This document shows, piece after piece, positions 1-5,147 of a stretch of 7,700 bases of DNA. The notes under the pieces are model-generated. The model was not told the DNA's origin. It did no database searches and was given only the letters and a program-made list of their open reading frames with translations. Within the stretch, counting starts at the first letter, position 1, and each line of letters opens with the position of its first letter. The position numbers were made by a program, and so were the translations under genes. Where the stretch lies: contig WOZC01000001.1 of NCBI GenBank assembly GCA_011620465.1, positions 1-7,700 of the forward strand. Direction: 5' to 3'. This DNA comes from Anaerolineaceae bacterium. GTDB taxonomy: Bacteria > Chloroflexota > Anaerolineae > Anaerolineales > Anaerolineaceae.

Positions 1-768
1 CTAACCGAAACGACCGGTGATGTAGTCTTCTGTGCGTTTGTCGTGGGGATTTGTAAAGATGGTCTTTGTCTCGTCAAACTCAACCAAACGACCCGTGCGG
101 GTATCATCCGTGTAAAAGAAAGCGGTATAGTCCGAAACCCGACCAGCTTGCTGCATATTGTGAGTGACAATGACGATTGTGTAGTTTTCTGACAAATCAT
201 GGATAAGTTCTTCAATTTTGAGGGTCGCGATAGGGTCAAGCGATGCCGCCGGCTCATCCATCAGGATTACACTGGGCTGCACAGCCAGTGCCCGGGCGAT
301 ACAAAGGCGCTGCTGCTGCCCGCCAGACAATGCCAACCCGGATTTGCCCAAATCGTCTTTCACTTCATCCCATAAGGCGGCCGATCGTAAGCTGGTCTCA
401 ACGATTTCTTCCAACTTTTTATGATCGCGCAAGCCAGTGACACGGGGACCAAAAGCAATATTTTCGAAAATCGACTTAGGAAAGGGATTGGGTTTCTGAA
501 AAACCATGCCTACATCCTGTCGCAAAGCTACTGGGTCAATCTTGAAAAGATCTATATCGTCAATAAAAACACCGCCAGTGGTCTTTACGCCCGAGATCAA
601 GTCGTTCATGCGATTGAAGGTGCGTAGAAAAGTACTCTTACTACAGCCAGAAGGACCTATCAGCGCAGTTACTTTCTTTTCCGGGATCTGAATTGAGATG
701 CTGCGCAGAGCTTGGAAATTTCCGTAAAAAAGATCGTAATCTTTAGTTTCGAGTTTTGTATTGTTCAT
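1..768 (-). CDS. pstB: Phosphate ABC transporter ATP-binding protein PstB
   Basis: This is the cytoplasmic ATPase that drives phosphate import through PstC/PstA. The 255 aa length is normal for PstB. Visible motifs in order are Walker A at residues 38-46 (GPSGCSKST), Q-loop Gln at about 91, ABC signature LSGGQ at 148-152, Walker B VILMDE at 167-172, D-loop region ASLD at 175-178 and switch His203 (VTHNM). The C-terminal PHDKRTEDYITGRFG-type tail is the usual PstB ending. Two oddities stand out: residue 43, just before the catalytic Lys, is Ser (codon AGT) where Gly is expected, and DEPAASLD replaces the usual DEPxSALD. The ATG overlaps the pstA stop by one base (TAATG) and is preceded by GGAGG, so translational coupling is likely. 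The gene ends with TAG at the window edge. Identity is certain; whether the Ser43 form has full activity is unknown. Confidence 0.97.
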   Translation of the reverse strand: MNNTKLETKDYDLFYGNFQALRSISIQIPEKKVTALIGPSGCSKSTFLRTFNRMNDLISGVKTTGGVFIDDIDLFKIDPVALRQDVGMVFQKPNPFPKSIFENIAFGPRVTGLRDHKKLEEIVETSLRSAALWDEVKDDLGKSGLALSGGQQQRLCIARALAVQPSVILMDEPAASLDPIATLKIEELIHDLSENYTIVIVTHNMQQAGRVSDYTAFFYTDDTRTGRLVEFDETKTIFTNPHDKRTEDYITGRFG

Positions 769-1694
769 TATCCTCCGCGAACTTTTGCGGTGAGTTTGCT
801 TGAAATTATGTTAATAGTCAGGTTAATTAAAATGATAAGAATTACCAATACAGCGCCTGTACCCATTGCTTTATCAAAAGCATTGGTATCCATGGCGAGG
901 TAGTACAGATGCAAAGCCAGTGTTCGACCGCCCTCCATTATAGAAGTGGGTAAACGGTGACTTCCACCGAGGGTCACAAAGAAAACAGCGGTTTCACTTA
1001 TGATTCGTCCGACACTCAGGATGATGCCGGTAATGATGCCAGGCAGACCAGCAGGTAACACCACCTTGTAAAGCGTCTGCCATTTTGTTGCGCCAAGTGC
1101 AAGGCTCCCGCGGCGATAGTCATCAGGAACAGTCAACAGCGCTTCTTCAGTTGTTCGAATCACAGTCGGAAGTACCAGGCAAGCTCCAGCTAAAGAGGCA
1201 GACAGCAGTGACCAGCCAAAACGCAGCGTAGAGACAAATAAGGCGTAGCCAAACAAACCAAAAATGATAGAAGGAATACCAGCCAGGGTCTCAACTGCAA
1301 AGTTGGTAATCGAGATCAATACACGCATGATTGGAGAGGTCAGCCCTTGCTCACCTGCATATTCAATCAAGTAGATGGCTGCCCCAACACCCAAGGGTGT
1401 GGCTATTAAGAGTGTGATAATCACCAGGTAAACTGTCGTTCCGAGGGTTGTGGAGATACCTCCTTCACCAGACAGACCCCCACGTGGGGCTGTGGTGAGA
1501 AATTCCCAATTAACTGCCTTTCCTCCCTGGACGATGACATAGCCTAATACGAGCAACAACACTACCAGAGTGATCAGCCCAGCCAGCCACATGATCGAAA
1601 ACCAAAAATTCTGAGAGGCGCTGCGCACTTTCAAATTGCTGCGGAGGGTGGCAGAATTATTGTGCAACATTGGTTCGAGATTTTCGTTGATCAT
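768..1694 (-). CDS. pstA: Phosphate ABC transporter permease PstA
   Basis: This is an inner-membrane permease subunit that forms the phosphate channel with PstC. The protein is 308 aa, a normal length. A hydrophilic N-terminus of about 30 residues precedes the first membrane segment (about 31-55). Further hydrophobic segments lie at about 84-112, 130-155, 162-180, 213-242 and 278-298, giving the six expected. The cytoplasmic coupling loop with the EAA-type motif is at about 196-230 (GSLALGATKWQTLYKVVLP then SVGRIISETA), which is diagnostic for the PstA/PstC family. The ATG at 1694 lies two bases after the pstC stop, with an AGGG-like ribosome site overlapping the end of pstC. A second Met at residue 9 has no ribosome site. 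The gene sits third in the pstSCAB order. Confidence 0.97.
   Translation of the reverse strand: MINENLEPMLHNNSATLRSNLKVRSASQNFWFSIMWLAGLITLVVLLLVLGYVIVQGGKAVNWEFLTTAPRGGLSGEGGISTTLGTTVYLVIITLLIATPLGVGAAIYLIEYAGEQGLTSPIMRVLISITNFAVETLAGIPSIIFGLFGYALFVSTLRFGWSLLSASLAGACLVLPTVIRTTEEALLTVPDDYRRGSLALGATKWQTLYKVVLPAGLPGIITGIILSVGRIISETAVFFVTLGGSHRLPTSIMEGGRTLALHLYYLAMDTNAFDKAMGTGAVLVILIILINLTINIISSKLTAKVRGG
771..776 (-). promoter_or_regulatory. Ribosome binding site of pstB
   Basis: GGAGGA on the minus strand lies directly before the pstB ATG, inside the last codons of pstA. It is the strongest Shine-Dalgarno among the internal genes of the operon and supports the chosen pstB start. Confidence 0.7.
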
Positions 1695-1696
1695 CG

Positions 1697-2704
1697 TTAT
1701 CCCTGCCTGGTTGTTGTAATAGCAGACTGCCGGTTAATCAACCATCTGGCGCTGACATTGACGATTATGATCAAAGCAAACAAGACCACACCTGTCGCAA
1801 AGAGGGCACTCTCATGCACACCGGTGGCATAGCTGATCTCGACAGCAATATTACCTGTCAGAGTCCTGGCTTGAGATAAGAATAAGGTCAGCGGGTTTGC
1901 CGTGAGCGGCTGCGGAAAAATGACCGAATTGCCGATAACCATGATCATTGCCATGGTTTCACCCAACGCACGACCTACCCCAAGAATGATCGCTGCGACG
2001 ATGCCAGACTTTCCCGCCGGTATAACCACCTGTGTGATCGTTTGCCACCTGGTGGCACCCAATGCCAGTGAACCAGACCGATAACTATCAGGAACAGCCC
2101 GGATCGCGTCTTCGGCAACACTGGTGATCGTGGGGAGGATCATTACTGCCAGAACAATTGAAGCAGCAAGCAGCCCATAACCTGAATTTCCCGGGACGTT
2201 GATCCGTCGAAGTAACGGGACAAGGACGACCATACCAAAGAGCCCATAGACAACCGAGGGAATACCACCCAGCAGTTGTACTGCTGGTCGTAAAAGTGAC
2301 TGAACACCTTTTGGCGCAATTTCTCCTAAAAAGATAGCTGATCCTATTGCCAGGGGGACACCTAAGACAATTGCACCAAATGTGACCGCGACTGAGCCAA
2401 CGATCATCGCCAGGATACCGTATTGGTCCTGACCAGGACGCCATACGCTTTTAAAAACGATGTCACTAAAACCGATTTCAGTCCAAGCTTGGATGCTTTC
2501 CCTGAAAATAAAAAATGCGATTGCCAGAACGATGACAATCGAGAGAATAGCATTGACGAAAAGGACGTACTTGACGGTTTTATCCGCAATCATTCTTCCG
2601 CTCATCCCTTGCGTTTTGCCTCCAAACATTTTCATGGTTTTGGCATCGCTTCCTGTTGACGGAAGCGATGCCTGATAATTATATTCGTTAAATTCTTCTG
2701 CCAC
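1697..2704 (-). CDS. pstC: Phosphate ABC transporter permease PstC
   Basis: This is the second inner-membrane permease subunit of the phosphate transporter and pairs with PstA. The protein is 335 aa from the GTG at 2704. Membrane segments are visible at about 46-67, 96-128, 140-166, 176-196, 225-258 and 300-318. The EAA-type coupling loop is at about 210-250 (GSLALGATRWQ, then GVGRALGETMAM), typical of PstC. The start is uncertain. The GTG lies two bases after the pstS stop, fitting the tight operon, but it has no clear ribosome site and gives a hydrophilic tail of about 45 residues. In-frame ATGs at 2635, 2629, 2605 and 2593 would give N-termini closer to the usual PstC length. The early ORF also contains a perfect hairpin (2642-2672), which would lie in the leader if a later ATG is used. 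Identity is secure; only the start is open. Confidence 0.95.
   Translation of the reverse strand: MAEEFNEYNYQASLPSTGSDAKTMKMFGGKTQGMSGRMIADKTVKYVLFVNAILSIVIVLAIAFFIFRESIQAWTEIGFSDIVFKSVWRPGQDQYGILAMIVGSVAVTFGAIVLGVPLAIGSAIFLGEIAPKGVQSLLRPAVQLLGGIPSVVYGLFGMVVLVPLLRRINVPGNSGYGLLAASIVLAVMILPTITSVAEDAIRAVPDSYRSGSLALGATRWQTITQVVIPAGKSGIVAAIILGVGRALGETMAMIMVIGNSVIFPQPLTANPLTLFLSQARTLTGNIAVEISYATGVHESALFATGVVLFALIIIVNVSARWLINRQSAITTTRQG
2642..2672 (-). repeat. Perfect 12-bp inverted repeat (hairpin) at pstS/pstC boundary
   Basis: Arms 2642-2653 (GGCATCGCTTCC on the plus strand) and 2661-2672 (GGAAGCGATGCC) are exact reverse complements with a 7-base loop. In the operon mRNA this would be a strong stem about 34 nt after the pstS stop. 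No U-run follows on either strand, so it is not an intrinsic terminator. It lies inside the first 23 codons of the longest pstC frame. A likely role, by inference, is to protect the 3' end of a processed pstS transcript or to limit pstC translation, making binding protein more abundant than permease. Confidence 0.75.
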
Positions 2705-2706
2705 GT

Positions 2707-3636
2707 TTACTTGACAGCGAGGTAACCTTCAGCAACAACGATCGCCTGACCAGCTTCACTCAGCATGTAGTCAACGAACGCTTTGAGTTCACCGGTGGGT
2801 TCACCAAAAGTGATCAGGTTTAACGGACGAACGATGGGGTAGGTGCCATTGCTTGCATTGGCTTCAGTGGGGGCAACGCCTTCGACGCTGACGGGTTTGA
2901 TGGAGTCATCCAAGTAGCCGAAAGAAAGGTATCCAATCGAATTCGGCGTGGTGGAAATTGTCGTGCGAATGGAGCCATTCGAAGGCTGAAGAATAGCAGT
3001 TTCAGTAATCAGAACTTCCTCGCCGAGAACCATTTCTTCGAAAGCGGCACGGGTGCCTGAACCTTCCTCACGGGAAACCACGATGATATTGGCATCTTCC
3101 CCACCGACTTCCTTCCAATTCGTAATGGTTCCGCCAAAAATACCCTTGATCTGTTCGATTGTCAGGTTATCAACACTTAAATTGGGATCTCCGATGATGG
3201 CAATACCATCACGGGCAACCGTGAATACGTTGATGCCAGGGAATTCCGTTAATTCGGATTCTTTGACTTCCCGGGAAGCCATACCAATGTTTGCGGTTTG
3301 TTCACCAGCGGCTTTGACACCAACACTGGAACCGCCGCCCTGTACATCGATACGCACATTGGTGTGGTCAGTCATATAGGCTTCAGCAAACTTTTCAGCC
3401 AGGGGCTGAATCGTGGTCGAACCAGCCATGGTAATCGTGGTGCTTTCAGCAGGAATTTCGCTAGTAGGAACTTCGTTAGTAGGAACTTCGTTAGTAGGCA
3501 TTTCGCCAGCAGGAACTTCGCTAGTAGGAATTTCGCTAGTAGGATTTTCGCCAGCAGTTTGTGCACATGCAGCAACGACCACCAGGATCATGATTAATGT
3601 GAAACCGAACGTAAGTAACCTCTTGATTTTTTGCAT
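2707..3636 (-). CDS. pstS: Phosphate-binding lipoprotein PstS
   Basis: This is an extracytoplasmic phosphate-binding protein that feeds the PstCAB transporter. Residues are counted from the ATG at 3636 (309 aa). A lipoprotein signal peptide spans 1-23 (MQKIKR, hydrophobic core, VVVAA) with the lipidated Cys at 24. Residues 32-64 form a repeated PTSEI/PTNEV pentapeptide linker. The binding domain starts at about 67. Motifs matching phosphate-contacting loops of PstS are AGSTTIQP (71-78), QGGGSSVG (99-106), ASR (120-122), ARDG (141-144) and SREEGSGTRAAF (188-199). I chose the ATG over the upstream in-frame TTG at 3648 because AGGAG lies four bases before this ATG and would fall inside the coding region otherwise. 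It is the first gene of pstSCAB and sits behind a Pho-box-like array. The linker is the only unusual part. Confidence 0.96.
   Translation of the reverse strand: MQKIKRLLTFGFTLIMILVVVAACAQTAGENPTSEIPTSEVPAGEMPTNEVPTNEVPTSEIPAESTTITMAGSTTIQPLAEKFAEAYMTDHTNVRIDVQGGGSSVGVKAAGEQTANIGMASREVKESELTEFPGINVFTVARDGIAIIGDPNLSVDNLTIEQIKGIFGGTITNWKEVGGEDANIIVVSREEGSGTRAAFEEMVLGEEVLITETAILQPSNGSIRTTISTTPNSIGYLSFGYLDDSIKPVSVEGVAPTEANASNGTYPIVRPLNLITFGEPTGELKAFVDYMLSEAGQAIVVAEGYLAVK
3446..3557 (-). repeat. pstS: 15-bp tandem repeat within pstS
   Basis: About seven and a half copies of a 15-bp unit (plus-strand form close to CTAGTAGGAACTTCG) run without gaps, differing at a few positions. Because 15 is a multiple of three, each copy adds five residues of the form P-[TA]-[SNG]-E-[IVM] in the linker between lipid anchor and binding domain. 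This also explains the open shadow frames on both strands here. Copy number could vary by strand slippage without breaking the reading frame. Confidence 0.92.
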
Positions 3637-3640
3637 TTTT

Positions 3641-3645
3641 CTCCT
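3641..3645 (-). promoter_or_regulatory. Ribosome binding site of pstS
   Basis: AGGAG followed by four A residues and then ATG. It decides the start at 3636 and argues against the in-frame TTG at 3648, which has no such site upstream. Confidence 0.75.
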
Positions 3646-3674
3646 CAATTTTTTCTTTTTATTTTTAGTACTCG

Positions 3675-3721
3675 ATAATGTTAACCAATGAAGGTTAAGG
3701 ACTCTTTAAAGCATAATTAAG
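3675..3721 (-). promoter_or_regulatory. Pho-box-like repeats and candidate promoter of the pst operon
   Basis: On the minus strand, three 8-base units start at 3721, 3710 and 3699, exactly 11 bp apart: CTTAATTA, TTTAAAGA and CTTAACCT. The first and third fit the cyanobacterial SphR Pho-box consensus YTTAAYYW; the middle one fits only its first half plus the last base. A degenerate fourth unit (TCTAAATC) starts at 3732. Eleven bases after the last unit is CATTAT (3680-3675), a weak -10 match at the distance seen in PhoB-type activated promoters. This would give a start near 3668 and a leader of about 32 nt. There is no good -35, as expected for an activator-dependent promoter. The position in front of pstS makes phosphate-starvation control likely, but the motif is assigned by eye. 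Confidence 0.55.
3681..3698. repeat. Inverted repeat TTAACC-N6-GGTTAA upstream of pstS
   Basis: Two perfect 6-bp arms separated by AATGAA. The right arm overlaps the last Pho-box-like unit and the rest fills the gap to the putative -10. It may be a second operator or simply a by-product of the repeat; the sequence alone does not tell. Confidence 0.4.
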
Positions 3722-3876
3722 GGTGATTTAGAGGTTTGCTATTAATTGGCATTCTGATGGATTTTTGATGCAAATCGTTATTGAAGTCACGTACCATCAT
3801 TATTTTGCGGTGTTATTCTAACAACCCGAAAAAATTGGCGACCATGATTAATAAAACCATTTATGTGAGCCGTGGA

Positions 3877-3904
3877 CTGACAGCTGGTCGCGCCATGATA
3901 AAAT
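3877..3904 (+). promoter_or_regulatory. Sigma70-type promoter of the DUF3048 gene, probably leaderless
   Basis: The -35 is CTGACA (3877-3882), the spacer is 16 bp, and the -10 is TAAAAT (3899-3904) with an extended TG at 3896-3897. A start seven bases past the -10 falls at 3911, one base before the ATG at 3912. No Shine-Dalgarno is visible before the ATG, consistent with a leaderless message. The rest of the 275-bp region between pstS and this gene (about 3722-3876) is AT-rich and shows nothing else I can name. Confidence 0.6.
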
Positions 3905-3911
3905 CATCCTG

Positions 3912-5147
3912 ATGGGAAAAAACAGACAAAAGTCTTTACGAAATTGGTTGTTTCTCGTGGGGCTGGTTCTTGGTGGGGTAATCCTTTTTTTGGCATTTTC
4001 CCGCCCGCAAAGTAACCCTCCTATGATAACGCCAGTGCTGACCATGGAAAAGAGTCCGGCTGCCCTTTCGCCTGAAACTGAATTGACTCAAATCGCTATC
4101 CATGCCACGCCAACGCCGGTTCCTTCGCCAACAGCCTGGGCAGTTGCAACGCCGACCATAGAGCTCGACGTAACACCCAGGATCATATATTCCACCAATC
4201 CATTCACTGGTTTGCGCATCAGCGACTCCGACCTTCTGGAACGAAAACCGATGTTGGTAAAGCTGCTCAACTGGCCTCGCAATGTACGTTCTCTTTCGCA
4301 AATCAACTTGGCAGACATCGTTTTTGAATACTATACCGGTGCGCAGACCAACCAACTTCTGGCACTTTTTTACAGCAACCAACCGAATTCCGTTGGACCT
4401 CTTGGACCGGGGCGCTTGGTGGATGCCCGTCTTACCCAGCATTACCAGGCGGACCTGGTGGTTTCAACAGTGGACACGATGGTCAGGGGCGTTTTGGATA
4501 ACTCTTTACCGGATCGCGTTTTCTACCAGGGCTACACACCTTGTCCAGGTATCTGCACCCAACCCGTTGACCAGGGGGGCTTGACCTATGCTGACATCAG
4601 CGCTATCCGTATGTTTGCAGCTTCTGAAAGGCCCAAGAGCAGCACACCTTTATTCAAAGTACTGCCTTTCTCCGTCACTCCCAACAACTGGGACGATGTT
4701 GCTACGCGCTTCAGCTATCTGTATGCTGACTTTTCGGTGATGGATTGGCGCTACAGTTCCGAGACAGGCAAATACCATCTCTGGCAGGAAGTGGAGAATG
4801 AGGACGGTACACTTCAGCTGGAGCCTTCCTACGACAGCGAAGGTGCACCTGTTGCTTTTGAGAACCTGGTCTTCATCATGGCAAATTACATCGAATACAA
4901 CACCAGCACCTATGACATCAACCTGCGCGAAGGCGACCCAAACCAACTGGCGATCTTGCTTCGGGATGGAAAGTTGACTTATGGGACCTGGTTTTCCGAA
5001 ACTGCCACAGAGCCTTTCAGTTTTTACGTGGAAGGACAGCCGTACACTTTAAAACCAGGAAGATCATGGATCACAATTTCATCCACGATCTCAAGACCAG
5101 AGCAAGTTGTTGAAGGCGAATGGGATCTGGTGTTTAGGCTGCGTTGA
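3912..5147 (+). CDS. Membrane-anchored DUF3048 (YerB-like) domain protein
   Basis: A 411 aa protein with a short basic N-terminus and one hydrophobic segment at about 12-29, which acts as a signal anchor (no lipobox Cys), so the bulk lies outside the membrane. Residues about 38-90 are a low-complexity Thr/Pro/Ala linker (for example TPTPVPSPTAW). The DUF3048-like N-terminal part runs from about 95 (NPFTGL, then SQINLADIVFEYY at 129-141 and VGPLGPGR at 161-168). A C-terminal part at about 258-395 includes WRYSSETGKY, a segment FENLVFIMANY and the closing LKPGRSWITI. The function of this family is not established. Compared with the motif I recall (GPxRSxR), residues 162-168 read GPLGPGR, so the usual Arg-Ser is missing. 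A CPGIC Cys pair at 211-215 could form a disulfide. The gene is divergent from pst and overlaps the metal ATPase gene tail to tail by 14 bp. Family call is good; role unknown. Confidence 0.8.
   Translation: MGKNRQKSLRNWLFLVGLVLGGVILFLAFSRPQSNPPMITPVLTMEKSPAALSPETELTQIAIHATPTPVPSPTAWAVATPTIELDVTPRIIYSTNPFTGLRISDSDLLERKPMLVKLLNWPRNVRSLSQINLADIVFEYYTGAQTNQLLALFYSNQPNSVGPLGPGRLVDARLTQHYQADLVVSTVDTMVRGVLDNSLPDRVFYQGYTPCPGICTQPVDQGGLTYADISAIRMFAASERPKSSTPLFKVLPFSVTPNNWDDVATRFSYLYADFSVMDWRYSSETGKYHLWQEVENEDGTLQLEPSYDSEGAPVAFENLVFIMANYIEYNTSTYDINLREGDPNQLAILLRDGKLTYGTWFSETATEPFSFYVEGQPYTLKPGRSWITISSTISRPEQVVEGEWDLVFRLR

Noticed and set aside
2088..2444. 118-codon frame within pstC on the same strand
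   Set aside because: Out-of-frame shadow of a conserved permease; low-complexity Cys/Trp-rich translation.
3637..3648. Upstream TTG start for pstS, adding four residues
   Set aside because: The AGGAG ribosome site lies between this TTG and the ATG at 3636, so the ATG is the better start.
3298..3691. Several open frames on both strands across the pstS 5' region, with repetitive peptides such as LLAKF or VGTSL
   Set aside because: They are by-products of the 15-bp tandem repeat, which keeps every frame open; they have no ribosome sites and pstS clearly occupies the region.
3754..3776. Short GATTT/AAATC dyad in the pstS upstream region
   Set aside because: Five-bp arms in AT-rich DNA are expected by chance.
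3936..4442. 168-codon minus-strand frame opposite the DUF3048 gene
   Set aside because: Antisense to a well-supported gene; the peptide looks like no family, is rich in Arg and Cys and has no start signals.
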